The notes: generated by a model from the sequence alone, not told the origin. 64,000 nt of DNA from Winogradskyella ursingii (GCF_013403975.1 NZ_JABFDH010000004.1:124001-188000); one strand, 5' to 3'. Positions 26,725 to 35,775 are shown, counted from the first letter of the stretch. Made by a program: numbers and translations.

Positions 26725-28386
26725 ATGTGCGGAATAGTATGTGCGTTTGATATAAAAGAGAAAGCTGATGATTTAAGGCCTCAGGTTTTGGAAATGGCAA
26801 AATCCATTAGGCATCGTGGACCGGATTGGAGCGGAATTTACAGTGATGATAAAGCAATAATGGCTCATGAACGTCTTGCAATAGTAGATCCATCATCAGG
26901 TAAACAACCCTTATTTAGTGAAGACAAAAAATTAATTTTGGCTGCTAATGGTGAAATATATAACCATAGAGCATTGAGACAACAATTTCCTAATTACAAG
27001 TTTCAAACTGAAAGTGATTGTGAGGTCATTTTGGCTTTATACCAAGAAAAAGGTGTTGATTTTATTGATGAAATGAACGGCATTTTTGGATTCGCGATTT
27101 ATGATACCGAAAAAGATGAATATTTTATCGCACGGGACCATATGGGAATTATACCTCTATACATAGGCTGGGACAAAAACGGAACCATTTATGTAGCTTC
27201 AGAATTAAAAGCTTTGGAAGGTGTCTGCACAAAAATTGAACTGTTTCCACCAGGTCACTATATGTCTAGTAAGGATGGAGAATTTGTAAAATGGTACCAA
27301 CGTGACTGGACGAATTATGACGCTGTTAAAGAAAACGAAACCAGTATCGAAGAAGTGAAACAAGCCCTTGAAGATGCGGTACACAGACAGTTAATGAGTG
27401 ATGTGCCTTATGGAGTATTGCTTTCAGGAGGATTGGACTCTTCAGTGACTTCCGCCATTGCCAAAAAATATTCAGAACGACGGATTGAAGCAGATGATAA
27501 GGAAAAAGCTTGGTGGCCACAATTACACAGTTTTTCCGTAGGATTGGAAGGTTCTCCAGATTTGGCTGCTGCAAAAAAAGTGGCTGACCATATTGGCACG
27601 GTACACCACGAAATAAAGTTTACCATTCAAGAGGGGTTGGATGCTATAAAAGATGTCATTTACAATATAGAAACATATGATATTACTACAATCCGTTCAT
27701 CTACGCCAATGTATTTAATGGCACGTGTAATTAAATCTATGGGTATAAAAATGGTATTATCTGGTGAAGGAGCCGATGAAATCTTTGGAGGCTATTTGTA
27801 TTTTCATAAAGCGCCAAATGCGAGAGAGTTTCATGAAGAAACGGTCAGAAAATTAGATAAGCTACACATGTACGATTGCTTAAGGGCAAACAAAAGTTTA
27901 GCAGCTTGGGGAATTGAAGGCCGTGTGCCATTCTTAGATAAAGAGTTTATGGATGTGGCTATGCGTATCAACCCAAAAGACAAAATGATAAACGGAGAAC
28001 GGATGGAAAAATGGGTAATTCGCAAGGCGTTTGAAGATTATATTCCAGAAAGCGTCGCTTGGCGACAAAAAGAACAATTCAGTGATGGAGTGGGTTACAG
28101 TTGGATAGATACATTGAAAGAATTAGTAGACAAAGAAGTTACGGACGAGCAATTAGAAAATGCATCATTTCGCTTTCCGATTAATACACCTCTAAATAAA
28201 GAAGAGTATTACTACAGAAGTATTTTTGAAGGTCATTTTCCAAGTGATGCTGCCGCAAAAAGTGTCCCTCAAGAAGCTAGTGTGGCTTGTAGTACAGCAA
28301 CAGCTTTAGAATGGGATGAAGCATTTAAAAATATGAACGATCCAAGCGGTAGAGCAGTGGCAAAAGTTCATAGTGATGCTTATTAA
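26725..28386 (+). CDS. asnB: Asparagine synthase B (glutamine-hydrolysing)
   Basis: 553 residues, the AsnB length. It makes asparagine from aspartate, glutamine and ATP. The N-terminal glutaminase starts MCGIVCAFD with the catalytic Cys2; SIRHRGPDWSG and LAANGEIYNHRALR follow. The synthetase half shows the PP-loop VLLSGGLDSSVTSAIA and the LSGEGADEIFGGYLYF region. A 234-base AT-rich gap upstream contains an inverted repeat ATTAAAAC/GTTTTAAT (26615-26640) of uncertain meaning. A terminator lies 116 bases past the stop. Confidence 0.97.
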   Translation: MCGIVCAFDIKEKADDLRPQVLEMAKSIRHRGPDWSGIYSDDKAIMAHERLAIVDPSSGKQPLFSEDKKLILAANGEIYNHRALRQQFPNYKFQTESDCEVILALYQEKGVDFIDEMNGIFGFAIYDTEKDEYFIARDHMGIIPLYIGWDKNGTIYVASELKALEGVCTKIELFPPGHYMSSKDGEFVKWYQRDWTNYDAVKENETSIEEVKQALEDAVHRQLMSDVPYGVLLSGGLDSSVTSAIAKKYSERRIEADDKEKAWWPQLHSFSVGLEGSPDLAAAKKVADHIGTVHHEIKFTIQEGLDAIKDVIYNIETYDITTIRSSTPMYLMARVIKSMGIKMVLSGEGADEIFGGYLYFHKAPNAREFHEETVRKLDKLHMYDCLRANKSLAAWGIEGRVPFLDKEFMDVAMRINPKDKMINGERMEKWVIRKAFEDYIPESVAWRQKEQFSDGVGYSWIDTLKELVDKEVTDEQLENASFRFPINTPLNKEEYYYRSIFEGHFPSDAAAKSVPQEASVACSTATALEWDEAFKNMNDPSGRAVAKVHSDAY

Positions 28387-28501
28387 TGAGATTTTAATTT
28401 TTAAAACGCAGTCGAAAAAAATCAGGTCAATCGAATTATAACTGTTTTAATCTATGACATCTTTTCGAATAAATAATTGAGTTTGTTTGTTGATTATTTT
28501 C

Positions 28502-28528
28502 AAGGTTGGCAATTTGTCAACCTTTTTT
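28502..28528 (+). terminator. Intrinsic terminator downstream of asnB
   Basis: AAGGTTG (28502-28508) pairs with CAACCTT (28518-28524), followed by six T. Plus-strand orientation, consistent with the end of the asnB transcript. Confidence 0.7.
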
Positions 28529-28645
28529 GTTTGATGTAATTTATAAATTTCAAATTTGAGAATTTACCCTCTGAAACACTCATGTTTACTATAAATGACA
28601 GATAGGTGACATTTAAATGACGTGCAAAAAACCGTCAGTTTGTTT

Positions 28646-28653
28646 TAGATTTG
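28646..28653 (+). promoter_or_regulatory. Bacteroidota -7 element (TAGATTTG)
   Basis: TAnnTTTG match 19 bases before the ATG of the HTH/DUF4870 gene at 28673. No clear -33 element. Confidence 0.48.
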
Positions 28654-28672
28654 TATCATCAAAATTTATAAA

Positions 28673-29242
28673 ATGAAAAGCCGGACAATAAGCGAAAATT
28701 TAATATATCAACGTAAATCAAAAGGACTTACACAAGAAGAACTAGCGGAAAAGACTACCGTTGGAGTTCGTACGATCCAGCGTATAGAAAAGGGTGATGT
28801 GCAACCGCATTTACAGACGGTGAAGTTATTGGCTGTTGGTCTGGAGGTCAATGTAGATGATTTAATAGTGTTGGATCATCCTAATGAAGAGGTCATTCAA
28901 CGTAAATGGATGTTGTTATTACATGGAACTCCATTTATCGGATTAATAATTCCTTTTGCAAATGTTTTAATTCCGCTTTTTATATGGGTTGGTAAAGCAG
29001 ATGACAATAAAATATACGATGTACACGGTCGTGCGGTAATCAATTTTCATAGCACTATAAATTTACTGCTTATAATTTCTTTGTTGTTGTTTTTTCCATT
29101 TCCTGGCATTAACTTTTTTGGAACAGCTGCTGTTTTTCTTTTTGGAATTTTTGTAAGCGCTATGAATATTGTGTCTGCCTTAAATAAGCAAACATTCAAT
29201 TATCCATTATCAATCCCTTTTTTAAAGCCAATAAGGGCTTAA
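28673..29242 (+). CDS. XRE helix-turn-helix protein with DUF4870-like membrane domain
   Basis: 189 residues. Residues about 8-62 are an XRE HTH (LIYQRKSKGLTQEELAEKTT, GVRTIQRIEKGDVQPHLQT). Residues about 78-185 are a DUF4870-like membrane domain with three to four helices (LLLHGTPFIGLIIPFANVLI, INFHSTINLLLIISLLLFF). A membrane-tethered regulator is implied. It precedes the CPBP protease by 15 bases, so the two are probably co-transcribed. Confidence 0.85.
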   Translation: MKSRTISENLIYQRKSKGLTQEELAEKTTVGVRTIQRIEKGDVQPHLQTVKLLAVGLEVNVDDLIVLDHPNEEVIQRKWMLLLHGTPFIGLIIPFANVLIPLFIWVGKADDNKIYDVHGRAVINFHSTINLLLIISLLLFFPFPGINFFGTAAVFLFGIFVSAMNIVSALNKQTFNYPLSIPFLKPIRA

Positions 29243-29257
29243 AACTTTAAATATATT

Positions 29258-29968
29258 ATGTTAGGATTATTAGTAATAATAGTAATCTCGTGGGTGCTTT
29301 TGCATTTCATAGAAGGAAAAAATATCAATGCTTTAGGAATTGTTCCAAATGCTAACCATATGATTCAGTTTTTAATAGGAATCTTGTTTATAATACCCAT
29401 AACTCTTTCGATGATTTTTATTGAAAGCAAGGTCATGACAATAGATTGGGAATTAAATAGTCCTATTAAATACGATTTAATTTTTGATTCTTTTATATAT
29501 CATCTTAGGTCGGCTTTAACAGAAGATTTAATCTTTAGAGGTGCAATTCTATATATACTTATAAACAGAATCGGAGCTAAATGGGCTATTTTGATATCTG
29601 CGATTTGCTTTGGGATCTACCATGTGTTTTCTTATGGCTTGAGTGCAGATCGTGTTATTTTAATTCTGTATGTAATTTTGGTTACGGGATTTTCCGGTTA
29701 TGTTTGGGCTTATACATTTCATCGTACCAAATCGATTATGATGCCTCTAGGGTTTCATTTAGGTTTCAATTTGGTGATGACATTTTTCTTTGCATCACAG
29801 CCTTATGGTCAGTTAATATTTGTAGAAATATCTCGCATGGGTCTTTCTGAATGGAATGAATTATATTTTTCATTGTTTAAAGGCTTATTTCCTTCGATAG
29901 CGACACTTGTTTTTGTAAAATGGTTACTTCGATTAGAATTGAGAATCTTTCAACCAGGCAATAATTAA
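29258..29968 (+). CDS. CPBP-family intramembrane metalloprotease
   Basis: 236 residues with seven or so helices. The Abi/CAAX-protease-like motifs are present: TEDLIFRGAILYIL (motif 1, with ED where EE is commonest), SAICFGIYHVFSYG (motif 2 histidine) and PLGFHLGFNLV (motif 3 histidine). Such proteins cleave within membranes or act in bacteriocin self-immunity; the substrate is unknown. It is paired with the upstream HTH-membrane protein. Confidence 0.86.
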   Translation: MLGLLVIIVISWVLLHFIEGKNINALGIVPNANHMIQFLIGILFIIPITLSMIFIESKVMTIDWELNSPIKYDLIFDSFIYHLRSALTEDLIFRGAILYILINRIGAKWAILISAICFGIYHVFSYGLSADRVILILYVILVTGFSGYVWAYTFHRTKSIMMPLGFHLGFNLVMTFFFASQPYGQLIFVEISRMGLSEWNELYFSLFKGLFPSIATLVFVKWLLRLELRIFQPGNN

Positions 29969-30010
29969 TTGAAAACCAGTTTTTAAGCGGAATTTTTTTA
30001 TGTGATTATT

Positions 30011-30027
30011 TGTAACAATTTGTTACA
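30011..30027. promoter_or_regulatory. Inverted repeat TGTAACA-ATT-TGTTACA upstream of DUF6090 array 1
   Basis: A perfect 7-bp inverted repeat with a 3-base spacer, 74 bases before the first array gene. Candidate operator; no cognate regulator can be named. Confidence 0.45.
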
Positions 30028-30076
30028 TTTATAAACTAATTAAGTACAATCAACCATCTCTACTTCATGATTTCCT

Positions 30077-30098
30077 GCTTACGATTCAAATTGTAAGC
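30077..30098 (+). promoter_or_regulatory. Hairpin covering the leader before the first DUF6090 gene
   Basis: GCTTAC (30077-30082) pairs with GTAAGC (30093-30098), with inner ATT/AAT pairing. The stem ends 2 bases before the ATG at 30101, so it could hide the ribosome-binding region or form a second operator. Confidence 0.4.
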
Positions 30099-30100
30099 TA

Positions 30101-30742
30101 ATGATTAAATTTTTCCGTCATATTCGTCAGCAACTGTTCACTGACAATAGATTTAGCACGTATCCACTTTACGCCATCGGCGAAATTGCCCTTGTGGTCA
30201 TCGGAATTCTTATTGCATTACATATCAATAATTTAAACGAAGCAAAGAAAATAAGCGCCAAAGAAGTAGCCTACTTAAAAAATATTAATAATGATCTAAA
30301 AATAACGGGTTTAGACATTGACGAATTTATAACTTCACGAACGCAGCGAGCAGTTGCAGCCAGAAATATTGTTGAGCATTATAACGGCAAGCCAGTGACA
30401 AACTGGAATGAATTTAATAAGTATACCATTAATGTGTGTACATGGCAAAGGTTCTATCAAACAGATAATACATTTAAGGAATTAATGAATTCTGGTAACC
30501 TCGCAATTATTACTAACGATACCATAAAAAATGAATTGCTCGCCTTAGACAAGCTGTACAAAAAACTAAAATACACCGAAGACCACTTTAGGTTTGATGC
30601 AGAAATAACCTTATACGAGCCATCTTACGGAATGACAGATATCCACAGCTTATCCAATAATTATTCCAATCAAAGATCCAATGGCAAAGAAGATTTTTTG
30701 GGCAATCTTAGTGATAATGATTTTAGGGAAACGATTTTTTAA
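30101..30742 (+). CDS. DUF6090-type membrane protein, array 1 no. 1, probably truncated
   Basis: 213 residues against 235-271 for the others. Family layout: short basic cytosolic N-terminus (MIKFFRHIRQQLF), one membrane helix here reading YAIGEIALVVIGILIALHI, the N-N-x-N-E exit, and a soluble tail. The tail's shared motif is SGNLAIITNDTIKNELL (about 128-144); the general form in the family is SGxLxlIxNxxLrxxLxxyY. This copy has the most divergent head. It ends in a T6-A8 tract (30735 on), so a frameshift or truncation of the last ~30-40 residues is possible. I know no function for the family. Confidence 0.8.
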   Translation: MIKFFRHIRQQLFTDNRFSTYPLYAIGEIALVVIGILIALHINNLNEAKKISAKEVAYLKNINNDLKITGLDIDEFITSRTQRAVAARNIVEHYNGKPVTNWNEFNKYTINVCTWQRFYQTDNTFKELMNSGNLAIITNDTIKNELLALDKLYKKLKYTEDHFRFDAEITLYEPSYGMTDIHSLSNNYSNQRSNGKEDFLGNLSDNDFRETIF

Positions 30743-30795
30743 AAAAAACGGGAAAGCCAAAAACCGATCAAAGTAGGCATTAAACAAACATCATT

Positions 30796-31314
30796 ATGAA
30801 AAGGCCAATTAAACAGCTGATCTTAATTACTTATTTAACGACCTTGATATTTACAGTTCAAAGTTGTGAGCAAAAGGAAAAAGAATCAACCAAAGAAATT
30901 GAAAAAGAAGTAGTTATTGAAGCAGAATATCCTGAGTATTTTTCACTTCGCCCAGAAGTAGAAAAAGCCTATGGATACTCGCATGCCGTAAAAATAGGAA
31001 ACAGTATAAAAGTTTCTGGAGCTGTAAGTATGGATGCTGAGGGCAACGCAACCGCCATTGGTGATTTAGAACAGCAAATGAAAAATTGTTACGCAGATTT
31101 AGATAAGGTTTTAAAGCATTACGGTTGCACGTTTGACGATGTCGTGGTCGAAAATGTATTTACAACGGATATGCCTAAATTTTTGCAAGCTTCTGCCTAC
31201 AGAGCTGAAATTTATAAAAACCACTTCCCAACGGGTTCATGGATAGGAGTTAAGGAATTGGCAATACCGGAATTCTTGATTGAAATAGAATTAGAAGTAC
31301 ATAAATCCAAATAA
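30796..31314 (+). CDS. RidA-family lipoprotein
   Basis: 172 residues. Signal ending LIFTVQSC (lipobox VQSC), a glutamate/lysine-rich linker (EQKEKESTKEIEKEVVIEAE), then a RidA/YjgF domain: YSHAVKIGNSIKVSGAVSMD, DLEQQMKNCYADLDKVLKHY, DDVVVENVFTTDMPKFLQAS, GVKELAIPEFLIEIELEVH. The catalytic arginine position of RidA reads FPTGSW here rather than PxRT, so imine deaminase activity is doubtful; a binding role is possible. It lies inside DUF6090 array 1. Confidence 0.82.
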   Translation: MKRPIKQLILITYLTTLIFTVQSCEQKEKESTKEIEKEVVIEAEYPEYFSLRPEVEKAYGYSHAVKIGNSIKVSGAVSMDAEGNATAIGDLEQQMKNCYADLDKVLKHYGCTFDDVVVENVFTTDMPKFLQASAYRAEIYKNHFPTGSWIGVKELAIPEFLIEIELEVHKSK

Positions 31315-31333
31315 TAACATAAAAATTGAAATC

Positions 31334-31669
31334 ATGAGTAAAAAAGAAAAAAAATGGAACAAAGAAGAGTTGCATACTTACATCCTTTTATTATGTGCCA
31401 ATGCGGATAATGATGAAAGCGAGGACGAATTGAAAATGATACAGACCAAAGTATCTGCAAAGACTTTTTTAAAGATGTATACTGAGTTCAAAGGAGACTC
31501 AGAAGAGGAACAGCTTAAAAAAATAGAACGTGCAATAAATCAGAACGAATATACAGAAATGGAATTAGCAGCTTTTAGAAGAGAAATTTATGAGGTATTC
31601 TTTACGGACTGTAATTTTAGTATGATGGAAAAAAGACTAGACTGGACTTTAGACAACATTTTGTATTAA
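31334..31669 (+). CDS. Small TerB-like/hypothetical cytosolic protein
   Basis: 111 residues, all-helical and highly charged, no signal or membrane segment. The stretch ELHTYILLLCANADNDESED, then ELKMIQTKV, recalls TerB-like helical domains, but I am not certain of the family. It sits between the RidA lipoprotein (19-base gap) and the second DUF6090 gene (1-base gap), so it is probably co-transcribed with the array. Confidence 0.6.
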   Translation: MSKKEKKWNKEELHTYILLLCANADNDESEDELKMIQTKVSAKTFLKMYTEFKGDSEEEQLKKIERAINQNEYTEMELAAFRREIYEVFFTDCNFSMMEKRLDWTLDNILY

Positions 31670-31670
31670 G

Positions 31671-32432
31671 GTGCTTAAGTTTTTTAGACATATCCGCAGA
31701 CGATTAATTGGAGATAATCGATTCTCAAAATACCTGCTCTACGCTATAGGCGAAATCATCTTAGTGGTTATAGGGATTTTAATTGCATTATCAATCAACA
31801 ATTGGAATGAAACCCGAAAAAACAATTTAACAGAAAGTGACTATTATTGCAGATTGCTCGAGGATTTTGAACTGGACCGTCAGAATATAATGCGATTATC
31901 TGATGAGTCAGACTATAAAATTAAAATAAGCAAAGCACTTCTCTTGGAATTACCAAAAAAGGAAAAATCCAAGGAATACCTCATAGACAATTACATCCAA
32001 GGCTTAAGAACCAACGCTTTTGTACCAAGTAAAGTAACGATATTGGATATTACATCTTCGGGCAAGCTTAATCTCATAAAAGATGAAGAATTAAAAAAGA
32101 CGCTAGTTAGGTATTATGCAGAACTGGATAATCTTATATATCAATTGGATTTAAATAGAAACCATAGTATAGAACGCGCATTTGCTTATGAAGATGATAA
32201 CCAAGTTGGGTTTCAATATGCGGATTATGCCAAAGCCTCTTTGGGAGACAATATCATGGCAACTTTACCGGTAGATAACTGGCATTTGGACGAAAATTCG
32301 AAAGTTTATAGACAATTTCAGAATGACCTTGTGTTTTTCGTATTAATGAGTAATAGGGAACAACAACATTTCGACAAAATCCTTAGCGAAATGCAACCGG
32401 TCTACGAACAATTGCAAAATCTATGCAAATAG
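31671..32432 (+). CDS. DUF6090-type membrane protein, array 1 no. 2
   Basis: 253 residues, GTG start one base after the preceding stop. Head of R type (HIRRRLIGDNRFSKYLLYAI) followed by the GE-containing helix; Q before INNWNE is replaced by S. The head DNA is almost identical to that of the next gene. The tail opens YYCRLLEDF and has SSGKLNLIKDEELKKTLV; it is clearly related to the tail of the gene at 60602, which carries the other head type. Confidence 0.88.
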   Translation: MLKFFRHIRRRLIGDNRFSKYLLYAIGEIILVVIGILIALSINNWNETRKNNLTESDYYCRLLEDFELDRQNIMRLSDESDYKIKISKALLLELPKKEKSKEYLIDNYIQGLRTNAFVPSKVTILDITSSGKLNLIKDEELKKTLVRYYAELDNLIYQLDLNRNHSIERAFAYEDDNQVGFQYADYAKASLGDNIMATLPVDNWHLDENSKVYRQFQNDLVFFVLMSNREQQHFDKILSEMQPVYEQLQNLCK

Positions 32433-32433
32433 T

Positions 32434-33243
32434 ATGATTAAGCTCTTTAGACATATCCGCAAACGATTAATTGGAGATAATCGATTCTCAAAATACCTGC
32501 TCTACGCCATTGGCGAAATTATCCTTGTGGTCATTGGGATTCTCATTGCGCTTCAGATTAATAATTGGAATGAGAACAAAAAGAACGATCAACAAGAACA
32601 GCTTATACTATCACAATTGTTGGCAGAATATGATAGTAATCTGCAGCAAATAGAAAGTAAAATTAGTCTTAGAAATGATGTCATTAAGTCTTGTATTACA
32701 CTTTTAAATTATATTCATAAACGTCCTCAAAATATTACTGTAGATAGCGTGGATTATCATCTTTCGCGAGCAACTATGAGACCTACCTTTGACCCGCAAT
32801 TGGGTGTTAGTAATGAATTGATTAATGCAGGTAAACTTTATCTGATAGGTAATACTACTTTACGGAATCGAATATCATCGTACTCTAGTTTTTTAAAGGA
32901 GCTTAATGAAGAAGAATTGAACATTTTTAGATTTACTGAAGAAGAATTTTACGCTTTTTTAATAGACCAATATCAAATAGGAGGGTTCACTACTCAATTT
33001 TTATTTGATGAAGAATTAAGATCTAGATTCACAATAGGTAAAAGTCTTAGCGATTTTTCCGAATTAAAAAATTTAGTGCCTAAAGCCAATTTCAAAAATC
33101 TTTTAAATCATCCCAACTTCGAGGATCACATCACTAGGTTGCTCGGTATGACGCCTTATACCAATGAACAGTCTATTGGTGTTAGGAATAAAACACAAGA
33201 AATAATTGATTTAATTAATTCGGAAACAGGAAAAAACCAATGA
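32434..33243 (+). CDS. DUF6090-type membrane protein, array 1 no. 3
   Basis: 269 residues. R-type head (HIRKRLIGDNRFSKYLLYAI) and helix, then a tail with NAGKLYLIGNTTLRNRIS. The tail resembles that of the gene at 61398 (SNLxQxxxKISxR near its start). The final TGA overlaps the ATG of the leader ORF at 33240. Confidence 0.88.
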   Translation: MIKLFRHIRKRLIGDNRFSKYLLYAIGEIILVVIGILIALQINNWNENKKNDQQEQLILSQLLAEYDSNLQQIESKISLRNDVIKSCITLLNYIHKRPQNITVDSVDYHLSRATMRPTFDPQLGVSNELINAGKLYLIGNTTLRNRISSYSSFLKELNEEELNIFRFTEEEFYAFLIDQYQIGGFTTQFLFDEELRSRFTIGKSLSDFSELKNLVPKANFKNLLNHPNFEDHITRLLGMTPYTNEQSIGVRNKTQEIIDLINSETGKNQ

Positions 33244-33344
33244 TAAAATTCTTCCGCCATATTCGTCAATCCATGATAGATCAGAATAGAGCCATGTGTC
33301 ATTCCGCACTTGATGCGGAATCCACTTTGAAACGAAAATTATGA
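33240..33344 (+). CDS. Leader ORF a: truncated DUF6090 head ending in palindromic repeat
   Basis: 34 codons. It begins like a DUF6090 gene (MIKFFRHIRQSMIDQNRA) and then runs through the palindromic element, encoding CHSALDAESTLKRKL. Its ATG overlaps the previous stop and its TGA overlaps the next start, both as ATGA, so ribosomes could pass through it. It has no membrane helix. It may be a decayed gene or a translational coupler. Confidence 0.6.
   Translation: MIKFFRHIRQSMIDQNRAMCHSALDAESTLKRKL
33297..33325. repeat. Palindromic repeat, copy 1
   Basis: Starts TGTC; ATTCCGCA (33301-33308) pairs with TGCGGAAT (33314-33321) around loop CTTGA. Same element at 34934 and 58162, each time at the same place inside a truncated DUF6090 head. 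Confidence 0.8.
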
Positions 33345-34117
33345 TTAAGTTTTTCAGAAAAATTAGATACAATCTCATGGGAAAAGGAAAAACAGGAAAA
33401 TACCTTAAATACGCCATTGGCGAAATCATACTTGTGGTTATTGGTATTCTCATTGCATTGCAGATAAATACTTGGAATGAAAACAGAAAACAAAAGGTAG
33501 AAGAACTTGAAACACTTAAGAACATTAAATCAGAATTCAAAAACGCCATTCAAGAATTTGAAGAGCTAAACGCTTTCAGGGAGCGCATAATCTCGTCAAC
33601 AGAAACTTTATATAAAATTATCCATACAGGTAAAAATCCATATTCAAAAACCCAATTAGACAGTCTAACATCAGAGTTATTTATTAATCCTACATATAAC
33701 GGCCAAGCAGAGACGTTGAATATATTGTTTTATTCAGGTAAGATCAATATAATTTCCAACGATTCAATTAAAAAATACTTGGTACAGTGGCCTCAATTAG
33801 TAGAAGATGTTACGGAAGATGAAGTATATTCAAGCAATTTTCTATTTAATGATATCCAACCGATTATTAAAAAACACGTTTCCCTTCATGACATTTATAG
33901 CCGTATTAGATACAAACGTTATCAATTATTTAATCACAAAACCAATAGTTCGTTTGTTGCTGACTATGAGCGTTTATTAAACGATTCCCAATTTGAAGGT
34001 GCGCTTGCAGCTAGGGAACTTCCAATTTCTGTTTCCAGACTTCAAACTGAGGAGCTTATTGTAACCGCAAAGGAAATATTACGCTTAATCGATTTAGAAA
34101 TCACTAAAGGACCATGA
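33341..34117 (+). CDS. DUF6090-type membrane protein, array 1 no. 4
   Basis: 258 residues. K-type head (KIRYNLMGKGKTGKYLKYAI). Tail with YSGKINIISNDSIKKYLVQW. The tail is related to that of the gene at 62159, which has an R-type head. The start overlaps the stop of leader ORF a; the stop overlaps the next ATG by 4 bases. Confidence 0.88.
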   Translation: MIKFFRKIRYNLMGKGKTGKYLKYAIGEIILVVIGILIALQINTWNENRKQKVEELETLKNIKSEFKNAIQEFEELNAFRERIISSTETLYKIIHTGKNPYSKTQLDSLTSELFINPTYNGQAETLNILFYSGKINIISNDSIKKYLVQWPQLVEDVTEDEVYSSNFLFNDIQPIIKKHVSLHDIYSRIRYKRYQLFNHKTNSSFVADYERLLNDSQFEGALAARELPISVSRLQTEELIVTAKEILRLIDLEITKGP

Positions 34118-34854
34118 TAAAATTCTTCCGCCATATTCGACAACGACTCGTAAAGGAAAACAGGACTTCAAAATATCTGCTCTACGCCATTGGCGAAATC
34201 ATCCTTGTGGTCATTGGTATTCTCATTGCATTGCAGATTAATAATTGGAGTGACGAAAGAAAAACACAAAATCTGGAAGAAAAAATACTCAAAGAACTTC
34301 ATGTTAATTTAAGTATGGATCTTAAAGAGTTACAAGACGATGTGTCTTATATGGACAATATAAATAGTGCGAGCATAGATGTTAGAGAATTTATTGAGAA
34401 TAATGAATTCCCTAATGATTCTATTTTTAAAGTTATTTCTATACTTAGAGTTACACCTCATTTTGATCCTAACAAAAGTGGGTATCAATTATTGCAATCT
34501 AAAGGTGTGGAAGTAATTTCTAATGATAGTTTAAGAAATGATATCTCTCTGCTTTACGAAAGATCATATCCTTATTACAAAAGATACGAGGAGGAACGAT
34601 TGCGTTTTCATGCATTACATAGCGAACCACTATTATTAAAATACTTTACTATGCAATTCAATTTAAGCAGAAAATACTATGGAGATTTTAAAATTTCTCA
34701 AGAAGAATATAGCAAACTAAGAACTGATGATGCTTTTCTAAAACTACTATCTGCCATAGCTTTTGAAAATGCAGCAGTGCAAAACAGAGGAGAGGGAGTA
34801 ATAAAGAGTATTAAATCACTTTTAAATTCTATTGAAAAGGAAATTTCTGATTAA
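34114..34854 (+). CDS. DUF6090-type membrane protein, array 1 no. 5
   Basis: 246 residues. R-type head (HIRQRLVKENRTSKYLLYAI), exit INNWSDE. The shared tail motif is altered to SKGVEVISNDSLRNDISLLY. Four-base overlap with the preceding gene; 22 bases before leader ORF b. Confidence 0.88.
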   Translation: MIKFFRHIRQRLVKENRTSKYLLYAIGEIILVVIGILIALQINNWSDERKTQNLEEKILKELHVNLSMDLKELQDDVSYMDNINSASIDVREFIENNEFPNDSIFKVISILRVTPHFDPNKSGYQLLQSKGVEVISNDSLRNDISLLYERSYPYYKRYEEERLRFHALHSEPLLLKYFTMQFNLSRKYYGDFKISQEEYSKLRTDDAFLKLLSAIAFENAAVQNRGEGVIKSIKSLLNSIEKEISD

Positions 34855-34876
34855 ATGTAATAATAAAGTGCAACCA

Positions 34877-34981
34877 ATGATAATATTCTTCCGCCATATC
34901 CGTCAATCCATGATATTCCAAAATAGAGCCATTTGTCATTCCGCACTTGATGCGGGTTCCACTTTGAAACGAAAATTATGA
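34877..34981 (+). CDS. Leader ORF b: truncated DUF6090 head ending in palindromic repeat
   Basis: 34 codons, MIIFFRHIRQSMIFQNRA then CHSALDAGSTLKRKL. Same length, frame and end as leader a; its TGA overlaps the ATG at 34978. Here the previous gene stops 22 bases earlier. Confidence 0.58.
   Translation: MIIFFRHIRQSMIFQNRAICHSALDAGSTLKRKL
34934..34962. repeat. Palindromic repeat, copy 2
   Basis: ATTCCGCA (34938-34945), loop CTTGA, then TGCGGGTT: the right arm has two changes compared with copy 1, shortening the stem. Confidence 0.75.
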
Positions 34982-35775
34982 TTAAGTTTTTCAGAAAAAT
35001 AAGATATAACCTCATGGAACAAAACAAAACAGGAAAGTACCTTAAATACGCCATAGGCGAAATTATCCTCGTGGTTATTGGGATTCTCATTGCATTGCAG
35101 ATTAATAATTGGAATGAGAGCAAAAAAGCAACAACTCAAGAAATAACCATTTTAAAAAATATTAAGGAAGATATTGTAAGAGACACTTTAGACATGGTTT
35201 TTAATATAGATTATAACAAACGATTTTTAAAAGCAGAAACGCAGTTATTAAGATTTTTACTCAGCGATTTAAAAGAGCCTATTGACACCATAAATTATGC
35301 TGATGCATTAAGTATACCTATTTTTTCTGTGCTACATAAAGCTACCTTTAGTAATTTACAAAGTAGCAACCCTGGGTTAATAACCAATAATACTCTATAT
35401 AAGGATATTTCGCGTTTTTATGATTTTTTCTCTGAGGCTCTCGATCTCATGGAGAATAAAGCAGTGGTTTACGAAACCTATGGAGAAAAAAAGAACTACT
35501 TCAAAAAATATTTCCAGATTGAAAATAAAAGCTTACACCTCAGTAATATCGATTATAGCTCTGATGATTATTACAATCCGGATTTTATAAAGTTATCTAT
35601 GATATTTGATCATATAGAAGCTGCAAAAAATGACGAAGGTTTAAAGTTAGAACTGAATGAAAGCATCTTTTTTAGGCAGATAATCTTAGGGTTTTACGCT
35701 GATATGATGAAACGGATTAACGAGTTAATTGTAGCTATCAATAAAGAACTGGAATTTTTAGAAGAAAAATTATGA
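34978..35775 (+). CDS. DUF6090-type membrane protein, array 1 no. 6
   Basis: 265 residues. K-type head (KIRYNLMEQNKTGKYLKYAI). The tail motif is weak (SSNPGLITNNTLYKDISRFY). The tail has a long helical C-terminal part ending EKL. Starts in the stop of leader b and overlaps the next gene by 4 bases. Confidence 0.88.
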   Translation: MIKFFRKIRYNLMEQNKTGKYLKYAIGEIILVVIGILIALQINNWNESKKATTQEITILKNIKEDIVRDTLDMVFNIDYNKRFLKAETQLLRFLLSDLKEPIDTINYADALSIPIFSVLHKATFSNLQSSNPGLITNNTLYKDISRFYDFFSEALDLMENKAVVYETYGEKKNYFKKYFQIENKSLHLSNIDYSSDDYYNPDFIKLSMIFDHIEAAKNDEGLKLELNESIFFRQIILGFYADMMKRINELIVAINKELEFLEEKL

